Assembly: GCF_964026535.1 (NCBI RefSeq)
Contig: NZ_OZ032153.1
Location: forward strand, 124,001-188,000
Source of the DNA: Candidatus Tisiphia endosymbiont of Sialis lutaria
GTDB taxonomy: Bacteria; Pseudomonadota; Alphaproteobacteria; Rickettsiales; Rickettsiaceae
Length of the DNA: 64,000 nt
Reading direction: 5' to 3'
Under the pieces are notes generated by a model. That model was not told the origin of the DNA and ran no database searches. It was given only the letters and a program-made list of their open reading frames with translations. Numbering within the stretch: the stretch's first letter is position 1; every line of letters begins with the position of its first letter. Shown piece after piece: positions 34,122 to 44,131 of the stretch. The position numbers and the translations under genes were made by a program.

Positions 34122-34982
34122 ATGAAAGCAACATTATATATTTTAAGTGCATTTGGACTTGGGGCAATAAAAGCTAGTATAGTAAAATCTCTTGATAGCA
34201 GTACTCCTGTTTCTTTAGTGGTATTTTCCCAATTTTTTCTTTGTACTATCTATTTTTTACCAAAAGTTATAAAGTCTCATGGTAGATTAATAGTGTCGCA
34301 ACATTATTGGGCATTAATTAGCAGGGGATTATTAGGCATAGGATATTGGTATTGCATGTTTTCGTCAGTAAATTACTTGTCTCTTTTTAATGTCAGTGTA
34401 CTTACAAATCTTTCTCCACTTTGGGTGTTACTAATAACTGGCATTTTTATTGATAAATCTATTAACAAAGAACTATTATTTTTAGCGATAATTGGCTTTA
34501 TTGGGTGCTTATTAATATTAAAACCATCAAGAGAAATTATAAATTTGGGAGCAATTTTTGGATTATTTAGTGGAATATTTATGGCACTAACTCTCATATC
34601 AATAAAAAATTTACTAAAAACAGAAAATTCAGATAGAGTATTAGTATATTATTTTGGGATAGCTTCTCTTAGTATGTTACCTTTTTTAATGAATTTTGCT
34701 ATAACACAAGTTTCTTTAAATGACTGGGTCTTGTTATCAATCAATGCTCTGTTGATGCTTTTACACCAAATATTATTAAATAAAGGATTAGAAATTGGTT
34801 TAGTTACAGAAACGAGTATTTTAGCTTATAGCAATGTTTTATTTTCTTTAATTTTAAGTATAGTTATTTGGCAAGAAATACCAGATATTTTCTCAATTGT
34901 TGGAGCAATAATAATAATCTCAAGTGGAATATATATAGCCAGGAAACAAAAATCACAATCAGAAAGCAAAGCAAAATTTTAG
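34122..34982 (+). CDS. EamA/DMT-family transporter
   Basis: 286 residues in about ten hydrophobic helices forming two EamA halves: LYILSAFGLGAIKASIVKSL, SRGLLGIGYWYCMFSSVNYL, TNLSPLWVLLITGIFID, FIGCLLILKPSREI, then a second half ending SIVGAIIIISSGIYIA and a basic tail. It is distinct from Sam at 5.3-6.2 kb. Substrate unknown; DMT members in rickettsiae move host metabolites. No operon partner. Confidence 0.8.
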   Translation: MKATLYILSAFGLGAIKASIVKSLDSSTPVSLVVFSQFFLCTIYFLPKVIKSHGRLIVSQHYWALISRGLLGIGYWYCMFSSVNYLSLFNVSVLTNLSPLWVLLITGIFIDKSINKELLFLAIIGFIGCLLILKPSREIINLGAIFGLFSGIFMALTLISIKNLLKTENSDRVLVYYFGIASLSMLPFLMNFAITQVSLNDWVLLSINALLMLLHQILLNKGLEIGLVTETSILAYSNVLFSLILSIVIWQEIPDIFSIVGAIIIISSGIYIARKQKSQSESKAKF

Positions 34983-35422
34983 GAACATATTTAAAATATA
35001 AATTATCTCCATCTCATCAATTGACTATAGTTCTGTAATTTCTTAGGGACGACATAAGAAGTAATTTGCCATTCCCACCCACTATTGTCATTTCCGCTTC
35101 GGTGCGGAATCTAGACCCCATAACTGTTGAAAGTTAGAAGAGGAAGCGGTTTTAGACCGGATAGTTTAAAAGTCGTATGTGATCAACGTCATTGCGAGAA
35201 AGACCGTAGGTCAACGAAGCAATCCACAAAAGTAATCAAAAGTGGATTGCCACGACCACGTAGTGGTCTCGCAATGACAGAAAACCTATCTAAAACCGCT
35301 TCCTCTTCTAACTTTCAACAGTTGTACTAGACCCCATACCGAAGCAGGGATGACATAAAATTGACTATAATTTTTCTATTTATCTCTCATCTTTACAGCG
35401 TATCTATAGCCAAATGAGCAAC
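34983..35422. repeat. Repeat-filled gap
   Basis: Contains an A-end fragment (CATCTCATCAATTGACTATA near 35013), a C fragment that was the target of an M element (35120-35326), and a short C remainder. No gene is seen. Confidence 0.75.
35120..35326. mobile_element. Complete M element (207 bp) inserted in a C repeat
   Basis: ATAACTGTTGAAAGTTAGAA ... CTTTCAACAGTTGT with an inner B hairpin. CTAGACCCC stands directly before (35111-35119) and after (35327-35335). Confidence 0.85.
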
Positions 35423-35522
35423 TATAGTCAATTGATGAGAAGTTGGGGACATTGTCGCTTGCCTATTACTTATAGGCGTCGCTCCATCGTTCCTAGCCCC
35501 AAATTCTCTTGAATTGACTATA
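35423..35522 (-). repeat. A repeat, inverted, about 100 bp
   Basis: TATAGTCAATTGATGAGAAG ... GAATTGACTATA with a small central deletion. 35523-35629 is AT-rich without a gene. Confidence 0.85.
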
Positions 35523-35629
35523 TATTTCCAGATTATATTACAAAAAATCTATTGTATTTTAATGTTACGGAACAAAATATATTACATAAAAGTTGCTAAA
35601 TATTAAAATATCAGTATTATTTTACCTAA

Positions 35630-35828
35630 TATAGTGAATTAACTTGAATTGGCAACGTTATAAATCCGATTAGTATTTAGCCTCAGCATCATTACGAGAA
35701 GCCACTTTAGTGGCAACAAAGCAACCCAAAAAAACGATTAAAATGTATTGCTTCGTAGGCTCACGCCTCCTCGCTAATAGACAGCCCGATGGGTGCTTAT
35801 TTGGCACTAATTCAGGTTAATTGACTAC
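35630..35828. repeat. D composite repeat with B inside
   Basis: TATAGTGAATTAACTTGAAT at the left, GGTTAATTGACTACA at the right; a degenerate B in the middle. It ends about 44 bp before the LRR membrane-protein start. Confidence 0.75.
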
Positions 35829-35871
35829 AGCATTTTCAACAATTTGTAATATAAATAAAGGAGAAAAAGTA

Positions 35872-37548
35872 ATGAGTAAAAAAGGTAAAAATAATAAGCG
35901 TGTTACATACAATAATAATACACCTCTTAATGAAGTTCAAAAGCAGGACTTGCAGGAAATTCTTAGTACAAAGCTTCCTCCTGGCTTTTTTGAAAAAAAC
36001 CCAGAATTTGGGGTAAAGATTATAGATGGGGGGCGTTTTAATTCTCCTACAGGAACAGTAGGATTGGTTTTGGGGGGTTTTGTTGCTACTGTTACTGCTG
36101 ACAGTTTGCTTAATGGTATTTCATCAGCAAATAATCCCAATGCTGTATCCAAGATAGGTCACCAATCTACTTTGCCTAACAATATTGCTCCTGTAGTTAC
36201 TCATGTTGCTAATAACCCATTATCCAAAGAACAAAGTTCTAAACTATCCAAGTTAGAGCAATCTATTAGTACGGAAAAACGTTCAGTAGATAATCATGAT
36301 AATTATGTAAAGATAACAAAGGGATCAGATACTATATCATTGATCCGTGATAAGTTTAATGTAGAGCCTATTCCTGTTACCACAAAGGAAGAACCTACTC
36401 ATAAAACAGAAAATAAGTTATTGGTTATGTCTACACCTATTAGACAAAAAACCAAAGATAATCAAAATAGCCAATTTACTCAGGAAGAGAATCTCCTTCA
36501 CACTCACATGAAGCAAAATCTAGTAGATGGTGTTTATAGAAAAGCTGCTAATAAATTAAATTTTAACCAATATAATTTTGAGCCATCTTTTTTAAAAGAA
36601 CAACTTTTAAAAAATAATGTTACTACATTGTCTCTAGATTATAACACAATAGACCCCGAAACAGCGAAATTGCTTGGGGAAATTCTTAAAGAAACTCCGA
36701 TTACTACATTAATTATAGAGCACAGCCTAGAGTTAGCAGGAATAGAAGACCTTATAAACCTGATGAAAGGTAATAAAATTAATACATTGATTCTAGAAAG
36801 AAACAATATACCTTCCGAAGTAGCAAAAGCACTTGTAGAAGCAATAAAAGATAATGATATTCGTATTGAGAAATTGGATATACGTAATAACCGTATAGAT
36901 ACCGAAACAGCACAGTGGATTTTGGATTATCTTAAAGGGACTGAAGTTACTATAGACTGGGAAACAGAAGACAATCTATCAGAAAAAGAACCTACTCCTG
37001 AGAGCCACACTGCTTCTAAGGTAGAAACAACGCCACTACTAAAAGCTTTATTGGGGACATTTGTCGGTATTTGCGTTACTGGCTTTGTTGGTTTTGCAGC
37101 TATTATGGCATGTCTTTGTACTGAAGATGATAACGATACAACTACGACAGATATGCCAAATTATATACCTCAAGGCAGGGTGACTATTTACACGAGAAAA
37201 CCTTTAGAAGCACGCCAACAAACCTTAGGAAATGAAGAGCAAAATAAATATAATCCTATATATAGTATGCCTTCAGCAACAAAAAAGCCATTACCAGAAA
37301 CTCCGCGTATTGAAGATGCAGTTGAAGACGAAATATATGACCAGTGCGGTGAGGTAAATGTATATGTGATAGAGGCAGAACCTTGTAATGGGGTGACCAT
37401 AGGGAATACAACAGCGACAGGACTCCAGGAAGAATCTCGTAATGGGGTGACCATAGAGATGGTGAGGAATACAGCGATTAATGAACCACCATACTTAGAT
37501 ATGACAACAGCGACAGGAGTCCACCTAGAGATAGAGTCAGATTGCTAG
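35872..37548 (+). CDS. LRR membrane protein with tyrosine-rich tail
   Basis: 558 residues from the ATG at 35872, which follows AAAGGAGAAAAAGTA; an in-frame TTG at 35821 lies inside a repeat and is rejected. Order: basic Asn-rich N-terminus; a weak hydrophobic segment (TVGLVLGGFVATVTA); a long polar region; LRRs at about 240-360 (TTLSLDYNTIDPETAKLLGE, INTLILERNNIPSEVAKALV, IEKLDIRNNRIDTETAQWIL); a transmembrane helix LLGTFVGICVTGFVGFAAIM; and a tail of about 130 residues with YNPIYSMPSAT, KKPLPETPRI, EDEIYDQ and EPPYLDM. The tail motifs resemble host tyrosine-kinase/SH2 and SH3 sites. Unknown family; host-interaction protein by inference. Confidence 0.72.
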   Translation: MSKKGKNNKRVTYNNNTPLNEVQKQDLQEILSTKLPPGFFEKNPEFGVKIIDGGRFNSPTGTVGLVLGGFVATVTADSLLNGISSANNPNAVSKIGHQSTLPNNIAPVVTHVANNPLSKEQSSKLSKLEQSISTEKRSVDNHDNYVKITKGSDTISLIRDKFNVEPIPVTTKEEPTHKTENKLLVMSTPIRQKTKDNQNSQFTQEENLLHTHMKQNLVDGVYRKAANKLNFNQYNFEPSFLKEQLLKNNVTTLSLDYNTIDPETAKLLGEILKETPITTLIIEHSLELAGIEDLINLMKGNKINTLILERNNIPSEVAKALVEAIKDNDIRIEKLDIRNNRIDTETAQWILDYLKGTEVTIDWETEDNLSEKEPTPESHTASKVETTPLLKALLGTFVGICVTGFVGFAAIMACLCTEDDNDTTTTDMPNYIPQGRVTIYTRKPLEARQQTLGNEEQNKYNPIYSMPSATKKPLPETPRIEDAVEDEIYDQCGEVNVYVIEAEPCNGVTIGNTTATGLQEESRNGVTIEMVRNTAINEPPYLDMTTATGVHLEIESDC

Positions 37549-38168
37549 TTGTCTCATCAGGAAGTTGTAACCTGACGAATGCAATCCAGAGAGTGACCAT
37601 ACATGGATTGCCACGCCACCTACTTGCGTGATCTCGCAATGACATATGCGTTTATACCCGTCATCACTGCATAAGCATTGGTTTAAGAAAATAATAATTA
37701 AAAAACCGTCATTGCGAGAAGACCGTAGGTCGACGAAGCAATCCACAAAAGTTATTAGGAATGGATTGCCACGCCACCTACGGTGGCTCGCAATGACGAA
37801 TTATTTTCTTAAGTTTAAAAAAATAAAGTAGAAAAGTTGTCTATTAGTGAGCCACCGTAGGTGGCATGGCAATCCTTTCTAATCGCTTTTCTGGATTGCT
37901 TCGTCGACCTTACGGTCTCCTCGCAATGACGCTTGGTGATCAGGTTTTTTTATTCATCACAAAAAAATCGTGAATGCTCACATCTAAACTACAACTGTAG
38001 TATTAGATTCCCGCCTACGCGGGAATGACAAATTTTGATTATCGAGTAATAGACAGCTTTTCTACTTTATTTTCTTAAACTAACGCTTATGCGTCATCGC
38101 GAGCCACGAAGTGGCGTGGCGATCCAACAACCACTATGTAGTCTCACAATGACCTATGTTAGCTATAT
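37549..38168. repeat. Repeat-filled gap before xthA
   Basis: Holds a degenerate B (about 37563-37645), B copies at 37708-37797 and 37839-37930, a C half (GATTCCCGCCTACGCGGGAA near 38010) and a B remnant (GCGTCATCGCGAGCCACG from 38092). No gene seen. Confidence 0.78.
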
Positions 38169-38957
38169 TTACCTCATATTTAGTGTTAAAAAATAAGGCA
38201 CATGATCAGAAGGTTGAAGCCATCCCCTAGCTTCTGATAAGGAGCTGACCGATAACATCTTATCTTGTAAGTTACAACTAGTCCAAATATGATCTAGTCT
38301 ACGTCCCCGGTTAGATTTTTGCCAGTCTATGTTTCTATAACTCCACCAAGTATAAAATTTTTGATCATACGGCACGAAATGACGGCTACTATCGATAAAA
38401 CCTAGGGAAGATTGTAACTCCAACAAGGTTGAACGCTCTATATCTGTGTGGCTAACAACATTCCGCAATTGACGACTCGACCATACGTCATGCTCATATG
38501 GTGCGATATTTAAGTCTCCGGTTATGATCATCTTACTATTTTTACTACGATTATAGGTCAACCATTGTTGTACTAATTCTAAATATGCCAATTTATGTTT
38601 AAATTTCTCATTGATCTTTACATCAGCTATATCTCCACCAGCTGGTACATAAAAATTATGGATTTCTATACCCAGAACTTCAACTGCTACATGCCTTTTA
38701 TCACTATTATATAATTCAAGGGAGAATCTATTAGTAATAGGAATTTTCGATAAAATTGCTACTCCATTATAAGATTTTTGCCCTGAATAATATATATGAT
38801 TATAACCCATATCATTAATAGCTTGATGAGGAAATAACTCATTAACTGTTTTGGTCTCTTGGAGAGATATAATATCAGGCTGATGTTGATCAATTAGCTT
38901 CTTAAGCAAATCAAGTCGCAAACGTAGAGAGTTAATATTCCAAGTTACTATTTTCAT
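38169..38957 (-). CDS. xthA: Exodeoxyribonuclease III
   Basis: 262 residues of the exonuclease III/EEP family: [20 protein letters not shown] with the catalytic Asn, IISLQETKT with the metal-binding Glu, MIITGDLNIAP (Asp/Asn pair), RGRRLDHIWTS, and the final PSDHVPYFL with Asp-His. It acts as AP endonuclease and 3'-5' exonuclease in base excision repair. It overlaps the ubiB stop by four bases, so it is co-transcribed with ubiE and ubiB although functionally unrelated. Confidence 0.93.
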   Translation of the reverse strand: MKIVTWNINSLRLRLDLLKKLIDQHQPDIISLQETKTVNELFPHQAINDMGYNHIYYSGQKSYNGVAILSKIPITNRFSLELYNSDKRHVAVEVLGIEIHNFYVPAGGDIADVKINEKFKHKLAYLELVQQWLTYNRSKNSKMIITGDLNIAPYEHDVWSSRQLRNVVSHTDIERSTLLELQSSLGFIDSSRHFVPYDQKFYTWWSYRNIDWQKSNRGRRLDHIWTSCNLQDKMLSVSSLSEARGWLQPSDHVPYFLTLNMR

Positions 38958-40342
38958 TTACATAATCTTTCCGATATTTCTATTAGTAAATGCTTTAAAA
39001 ACCTAATCACCTTTGCCTCTGGGCTAAGATTTTTAGCTGCCCATTTCTTGATCCATGGTTCTATAAGCTGCCACATATTAATTTCTGGATCGAGCTGTTG
39101 TCCCACCCCTTCAACTACTACTATAGTTTTCTGTAATAATAGCAATTGTGGTTGCACCTCCATACCAAAATCTTCAGTAATTTTAAATAATTGGGCAAGT
39201 AACTTACCTATAGAAATATTTTTGACAGCATATCCTATAATCGGTTCGCTCACTGCTCTACAGGCTTGGGCAAAAAGATCAAGATCGGTATTTTTATCTA
39301 TATAACCAACTCGAAGATGGACAAGTGCTACTAGCTTATAGTTTTTACTTAGAAAACCAAATAGGCTCTCAGCAATTGCCATTCTATCTTTATCAGGTAA
39401 TCTACCCATAATACCAAAATCTAGTAACACTATGCTACCATCTGACCTAACTAGAATATTGCCAGGGTGCAAATCTGCATGAAAGAAACCATCTCTATAT
39501 ACTTGATTAAAAAACATTATAGCAAATTTTTGAGCTATTTCAGCTGGATTTAAGCCCTGTTCTATCAGCTTATCTCGAGCATAAATTGATGTTCCATCTA
39601 CCCATTCTGTGGTTATTATATATTCATGCGTCAGTTGCCAATAAATTTTAGGAATATATATATCAACATCATTTTGGAAATTGTCAAACAATTCTGAGGC
39701 GGCAGCTGCCTCTAAACGTAGATCAAGCTCAAACTTCATAGTAGCATTAAATACATCCATTACTGCCACTAATCGTAGTCTTTTTAATTTTGTCGATATT
39801 CTTGCTACTAGCCTAGCCAGAATATATAAAAGTTTAATATCCTTATTATATGTGTGATGAATTTCAGGGCGTAATATTTTTACCGCAACCAACTCACCTG
39901 ATTTCAGCCTAGCTTTGTGTACTTGAGAAATCGAAGCCGCCGCAACTGGTATATCCTCAAAGGCGGAAAATAACTCATCGGCACTTTGTCCAAAAGACTC
40001 CTCAATAATTTGTCGTGCGATATCGCTACTAAAAGGCGGCAACTTATCTTGTAGAGATTGCAAGTAGTTAGTAATTTTAACTCCGATGAGATCTGGTCTG
40101 GTGGAAAGAGTTTGCCCAAATTTTATATAAACAGGTCCTAATTTTTTAAAACAATCAGTTAACCTCATACCAAAATCGTCTTTTGGTAGTTTAAATAAAC
40201 CAATCGGATAAACTATTATGGTTATCATCCAACCAAGAATTCTTAACCTAGATGGTAATTTTATGGTACCTGGATAAGTCAGAATTTGCTGCTTGCTTAC
40301 CACTCTTAATATATGCAAAAAATTCAATAATAAGCTAATCAT
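38954..40342 (-). CDS. ubiB: Ubiquinone biosynthesis kinase-like protein UbiB
   Basis: 462 residues. The ABC1/ADCK fold shows [20 protein letters not shown] (the KxGQ extension that covers the ATP site), [20 protein letters not shown] and VKILRP (Ala-rich loop and Lys), then [12 protein letters not shown] and [12 protein letters not shown] as catalytic and metal motifs. UbiB supports ubiquinone synthesis, probably through ATPase activity on lipid precursors. Typical members have two C-terminal membrane helices; here the end ([16 protein letters not shown]) is only weakly hydrophobic. It overlaps ubiE by four bases. Confidence 0.92.
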   Translation of the reverse strand: MISLLLNFLHILRVVSKQQILTYPGTIKLPSRLRILGWMITIIVYPIGLFKLPKDDFGMRLTDCFKKLGPVYIKFGQTLSTRPDLIGVKITNYLQSLQDKLPPFSSDIARQIIEESFGQSADELFSAFEDIPVAAASISQVHKARLKSGELVAVKILRPEIHHTYNKDIKLLYILARLVARISTKLKRLRLVAVMDVFNATMKFELDLRLEAAAASELFDNFQNDVDIYIPKIYWQLTHEYIITTEWVDGTSIYARDKLIEQGLNPAEIAQKFAIMFFNQVYRDGFFHADLHPGNILVRSDGSIVLLDFGIMGRLPDKDRMAIAESLFGFLSKNYKLVALVHLRVGYIDKNTDLDLFAQACRAVSEPIIGYAVKNISIGKLLAQLFKITEDFGMEVQPQLLLLQKTIVVVEGVGQQLDPEINMWQLIEPWIKKWAAKNLSPEAKVIRFLKHLLIEISERLCK

Positions 40343-41103
40343 TTATAACCACTATGAATAGCAGCGATTCCTAAGTGAAGATTCTTATAACTAACATCGC
40401 TAAATCCAGCATCCTTTAACATAATTGCAAAATTCTCCTGATCTGGGAATAAACTAATACTTTCTACTAAATATTGATAAGCTGCTTCGTTGTTTGCTAC
40501 AATTTTACCAATCTTAGGAATAATATTAAACGAATAAAACTGGTATAATTGCTTCAGACCCTCATATTGCATTTTAGAGAATTCTAAACATAGAAATTTG
40601 CCCTTGGGCTTTAGTACGCGATAAGCTTCTTTTAGGGCATTGTCAATTTTTGACACATTTCTAATACCAAATGCTATAGTATAGCAATCGAAACTATTAT
40701 CAGGAAAAGGTAATTTTTCCGCATCAGCTACGACATACTCTAATCCATGTAATATGTTACTATCAACAGCTTTATTACGAGCTATCGTCAGCATGTCTAA
40801 ATTTATATCACACAAAGTGACTTGGGGTAATATATTTTGTTCCTTAGCTCGCTTTATTATCCTAAAAGCTATATCACCGGTGCCACTTGCAACGTCCAAT
40901 ATATTTGATGTTAAATTAGGAATTTGCCTAACAAATTGATCTTTCCATAGACGATGTATGCCTAAACTCATTAAGTCATTCATTACATCATATTCATTAG
41001 CAACGCTAGAAAAAATATCTCTAACCATATCTCTTTTCTGCTCAAAGGACACTTTTGAAAAACCGAAATTTACTTGACCAGGGAAGTCGTTATTATTATC
41101 CAT
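40339..41103 (-). CDS. ubiE: Ubiquinone/menaquinone C-methyltransferase UbiE
   Basis: 254 residues. [20 protein letters not shown] and [14 protein letters not shown] form the conserved start; [16 protein letters not shown] is the SAM loop; [28 protein letters not shown] and [13 protein letters not shown] follow, and FLCLEFSKM precedes the C-terminal [13 protein letters not shown]. It performs the C-methylation step of ubiquinone synthesis. First gene of ubiE-ubiB-xthA on the minus strand, with an A repeat about 33 bp upstream. Confidence 0.95.
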   Translation of the reverse strand: MDNNNDFPGQVNFGFSKVSFEQKRDMVRDIFSSVANEYDVMNDLMSLGIHRLWKDQFVRQIPNLTSNILDVASGTGDIAFRIIKRAKEQNILPQVTLCDINLDMLTIARNKAVDSNILHGLEYVVADAEKLPFPDNSFDCYTIAFGIRNVSKIDNALKEAYRVLKPKGKFLCLEFSKMQYEGLKQLYQFYSFNIIPKIGKIVANNEAAYQYLVESISLFPDQENFAIMLKDAGFSDVSYKNLHLGIAAIHSGYK

Positions 41104-41135
41104 ATATTTCTACGAGTTTATATTGTAAATCATTA

Positions 41136-41242
41136 TTTAGTCAATTCAGGAGAATTTGGGGCTAGAAACGATGGAGCGACGCATATAAGTAATAGGCGAG
41201 CATTGAGCAACGACGTCACCAAATTCTTATCAATTGACTATA
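41136..41242 (+). repeat. A repeat (107 bp) between ubiE and ccmE
   Basis: TTTAGTCAATTCAGG ... TATCAATTGACTATA, complete apart from single-base changes. Confidence 0.88.
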
Positions 41243-41288
41243 GTACCCTACAATTTTTATTCTATAAGTATTAAGCAGCATAAAAACG

Positions 41289-41729
41289 TCACTTAAATTT
41301 TACGTTTCCATCTTTTTCTATCAACTTTTCATTTGAATATATATACTGGGCTGGAGAATAATTCTCATCATGTTTAGTCAACAATTCACGAGCTATGAAT
41401 ATGTTGTCTAATAGCTTACCAACAGCTATTACCCCTTGCCTCTCACGAAATAAAGCGGGCAAAACCCCTTGGTAAGATATTTCTAGGTCTTTAATGTCAT
41501 CGGTAATGACAAAATGCACCTTATCAGCCGTAATTTTTTTAACTGAACCTACTTTAACTAACCCCCCTACCCTAAATTCTTTGCCAAGTTTTAACTCATT
41601 AACCTTTGATGGAGGATAAAAAAATACTATATTATCTTCAAGGTTATATAATATCATATATACCCCTCCGGCACTGCATAATAGGTAAAATAATATAATT
41701 TTTAATCTATTTTTTACCCTTTTTTGCAT
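41289..41729 (-). CDS. ccmE: Cytochrome c maturation heme chaperone CcmE
   Basis: 146 residues. The N-terminal anchor ([18 protein letters not shown]) is followed by the OB-fold: [45 protein letters not shown] and [16 protein letters not shown]. The heme-binding His is in TKHDENYSP. It carries heme in the periplasm to CcmF/H. The start overlaps the ccmD end by 23 bp. Confidence 0.92.
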   Translation of the reverse strand: MQKRVKNRLKIILFYLLCSAGGVYMILYNLEDNIVFFYPPSKVNELKLGKEFRVGGLVKVGSVKKITADKVHFVITDDIKDLEISYQGVLPALFRERQGVIAVGKLLDNIFIARELLTKHDENYSPAQYIYSNEKLIEKDGNVKFK

Positions 41730-41832
41730 TAACTAACCTAACCTTAACCTTATTATAACCTATCCAACTTGCTGCCAACAATAAGCCAAGAGCCAAGAAG
41801 GCAAACAGGTATGAAACTAGTAAATAATTCAT
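41707..41832 (-). CDS. ccmD: CcmD-like heme exporter small subunit
   Basis: A 41-residue protein, too short for ordinary ORF calling: starts ATG at 41832 ([20 protein letters not shown]), one transmembrane helix, then a basic tail ([15 protein letters not shown]) ending TAG at 41707. Size, single helix, basic cytoplasmic end and position directly before ccmE match CcmD, which joins CcmC and CcmE during heme release. It starts 1 bp after the sco stop and overlaps ccmE by 23 bp. Confidence 0.75.
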   Translation of the reverse strand: MNYLLVSYLFAFLALGLLLAASWIGYNKVKVRLVNAKKGKK

Positions 41833-41833
41833 C

Positions 41834-42472
41834 TTAATATTTTTTCTGCTGTTCCATTACTCTAATAAATTCTATAATCTCTTGAGCTGAACTATTTAAG
41901 TAAAAATGCTTTACATATTTCCCTTGTCTATCCATCAAATAAACGAAAGAAGAGTGATCTAACATATAATCTTCACTATTAGTATCTATTTTAGCATAAT
42001 ACACCTTAAACTTATCAGCCACTTCTTTAATCTGTTGTTCGCTACCTGTTAAACCAATAAACTTAGAATTAAAATGCTTTAAATATTCCTTAAGAACATC
42101 AGAACTATCACGTTTGGGATCGATGGTAATAAAAACAAATTCAACATCAATTTTATACTTATCAAGAGTATTAATGACCTCCATTATCTTTTGCAAAGAA
42201 GTAGGACAAATATCAGGGCAATAAGTGAAGCCAAAATAAATCAAACTCAATTTTCCTTTCAAATTATCACTATTAAAAATCTTGTCATCTTGATCAGTTA
42301 GCTCAAATTTTCCACCAATTTGCACGTCATCATTATACCCCCCTCCTCTACCAGCAAGAGGCTTCTGCGGTGTCTCAAAGGATAACCACAGATAAAATGA
42401 CGTAATAGTTATTAATAAACCTAATGTTATAATAATTCCTATTATTACATTAGCCTGACGTTTCTCTTGCAT
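41834..42472 (-). CDS. sco: SCO1/SenC-type copper chaperone
   Basis: 212 residues: membrane anchor ([20 protein letters not shown]), then a thioredoxin fold with [20 protein letters not shown] (copper-binding CxxxC), [13 protein letters not shown] and the distal His in [12 protein letters not shown]. Sco proteins deliver copper to the CuA site of cytochrome c oxidase in the periplasm. It lies in hemB-sco-ccmD-ccmE with gaps of 10 and 1 bp, a single unit for heme and copper supply to respiration. Confidence 0.93.
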   Translation of the reverse strand: MQEKRQANVIIGIIITLGLLITITSFYLWLSFETPQKPLAGRGGGYNDDVQIGGKFELTDQDDKIFNSDNLKGKLSLIYFGFTYCPDICPTSLQKIMEVINTLDKYKIDVEFVFITIDPKRDSSDVLKEYLKHFNSKFIGLTGSEQQIKEVADKFKVYYAKIDTNSEDYMLDHSSFVYLMDRQGKYVKHFYLNSSAQEIIEFIRVMEQQKKY

Positions 42473-42482
42473 TATATCCTAT

Positions 42483-43487
42483 TTATTCTACAATATTAAT
42501 TGCTTGTTTATTCAATATCTGAGCTACTTCCAACGCGGCATAAGTAACAATGTTACTAGCCCCAGCTCGCTTAAAACATAATAACGATTCTATCAAAACC
42601 GCCTGCCAATTTAAGGCATTGACCTCCGCAGCAAGTCTCAACATAGCATATTCGCCGCTGACCTGATAGGCAAATATATTAGTATTAAAGCTATTTGCCG
42701 CTTGGGCTATGATATCCAAAAACATCATACCAGGTTTAATCATAATCATATCCGCCCCTTCAGCCAGATCATGTTCTATCTCTAACATAGCCTCTCTGCT
42801 ATTGCGTACATCCATCTGATAGGTCGCTTTATCTAGATAAACTGCCTTATTACTGCTCACCGCATCTCTGAATGGCGAATAAAAATTTGAAGCATATTTT
42901 GCGGCATAAGATAGTATATTAACATTAATAAAACCTTCTGAATCTAGCATTTGACGTATTGCCATAATCCTACCATCCATCATATCAGATGGGGCTACGA
43001 TGCCTACCCCAGCCTTTGCTAAAACTAAAGCTTGTTTACACAAAGCTTCAACCGTCTTATCATTATCTACATCACCATTATGTAAAATACCATCATGACC
43101 ATGCGTAGTATAAGGATCCAGTGCAACATCACATATTACACCAATATCAATGTTAGCCTTTTTGATACTTCGAATAGTCCTACACATTAAATTATCTAGA
43201 TTATACGCTTCATCCGCATTGTCACTTTTTAACTTTGCCTCTATACAGGGAAAAAGTATTATGGCATTTATGCCATTCTCATAAGCCTGCCTAGCCGTCA
43301 ATAGTACTTGATCAATAGACAACCTATATATACCAGGCATGGTGCTAATCTCCTGACGCTGGTTTTCTCCTTCAACAACAAATAATGCTAACACTAAATC
43401 ATTAACGCTAAGCCTATTCTCCGCTACTAATTCTCGTAACCACCGAGTTTTTCTATTTCTTCTTAATCTTACTGTTGGATACATCAT
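42483..43487 (-). CDS. hemB: Delta-aminolevulinic acid dehydratase (porphobilinogen synthase)
   Basis: 334 residues. It condenses two ALA to porphobilinogen in heme synthesis. Visible: PTVRLRRNRKTRWLRELV, MPGIYRLSIDQVL, the catalytic lysines in LSYAAKYASNFYSPFRDA and ADMIMIKPGMMFLDII, and QVSGEYAMLRLAA. In the metal region the sequence is DVALDPYTTHGHDGIL, without the three zinc cysteines, so this is the Mg2+-dependent type usual in alphaproteobacteria. First gene of the hemB-sco-ccmD-ccmE unit. Confidence 0.95.
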   Translation of the reverse strand: MMYPTVRLRRNRKTRWLRELVAENRLSVNDLVLALFVVEGENQRQEISTMPGIYRLSIDQVLLTARQAYENGINAIILFPCIEAKLKSDNADEAYNLDNLMCRTIRSIKKANIDIGVICDVALDPYTTHGHDGILHNGDVDNDKTVEALCKQALVLAKAGVGIVAPSDMMDGRIMAIRQMLDSEGFINVNILSYAAKYASNFYSPFRDAVSSNKAVYLDKATYQMDVRNSREAMLEIEHDLAEGADMIMIKPGMMFLDIIAQAANSFNTNIFAYQVSGEYAMLRLAAEVNALNWQAVLIESLLCFKRAGASNIVTYAALEVAQILNKQAINIVE

Positions 43488-44099
43488 ATTTCCAATTTTT
43501 TAAGTTTAATACAAATACAGCTATCCTGATTAGCATTACTATACGTCTATTAGCGAAGCACACGACAAAGCAATACTGTTTTTATCACCGTCCCTACTCG
43601 ACTTACGTCACCCCTGCTCAACTTTGTGTCATCCCTGCGAAGGCAGGGATCTCAGATTCCCGCCTACGCGGGAATGACAAAACCCCACAACTGTTGAAAG
43701 TTAGAAGGTAAGCGGGTTTTAGATAGGTTTTCTGTCATTGCGAGACCACGCAAGTAGGTCGTGGCAATCCATCTTTGGTTACTTTTATGGATTGCTTCGC
43801 GACCTACGGTCTTTCTCGCAATGACGTTGACCACATACGACTTTTAAACTATTCGGTCTAAAACCTCTTCCTCTTCTAACTTTCAACAGTTGTGGACAAA
43901 ACCCCGAGGGAATGACAGCTTACATACTTCGCCGGGTTACGTACTCCCTGCAATAACAAAAGTTTCTTAGGGTTTATACTCTTTTTAGGCAATATATCAC
44001 AAAAATTTCTGCCACTAAGTAAAAAAATGTTTTAATTGCATAAAAATCCAATATTTTACATAAAATTAATAAAAATTATTCTTTTTGATATAAATCCAC
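43488..44099. repeat. Repeat-filled gap before the 350-aa protein
   Basis: Contains a C hairpin (43627-43679), a complete M element (43686-43894) and AT-rich sequence. No gene is seen. Confidence 0.75.
43686..43894. mobile_element. Complete M element (209 bp) with perfect 10-bp target duplication
   Basis: CACAACTGTTGAAAGTTAGA ... CTTTCAACAGTTGTG enclosing a B hairpin. GACAAAACCC is present directly before (43676-43685) and after (43895-43904). Confidence 0.9.
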
Positions 44100-44129
44100 T
44101 TGACTTATACTATAAAATATCAATAAATA
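44100..44129 (+). promoter_or_regulatory. Putative promoter of the 350-aa protein
   Basis: TTGACT (44100-44105), 18-bp spacer, TAAATA (44124-44129). The inverted repeat below starts at once after it. Confidence 0.4.
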
Positions 44130-44131
44130 TG

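Noticed and set aside
35127-35330. Frame of 67 codons across the M element
   Set aside because: It lies wholly inside the MITE; similar frames at 27455-27763, 29959-30201, 37646-37831, 41074-41274 and 43475-43711 are also made of repeat DNA.
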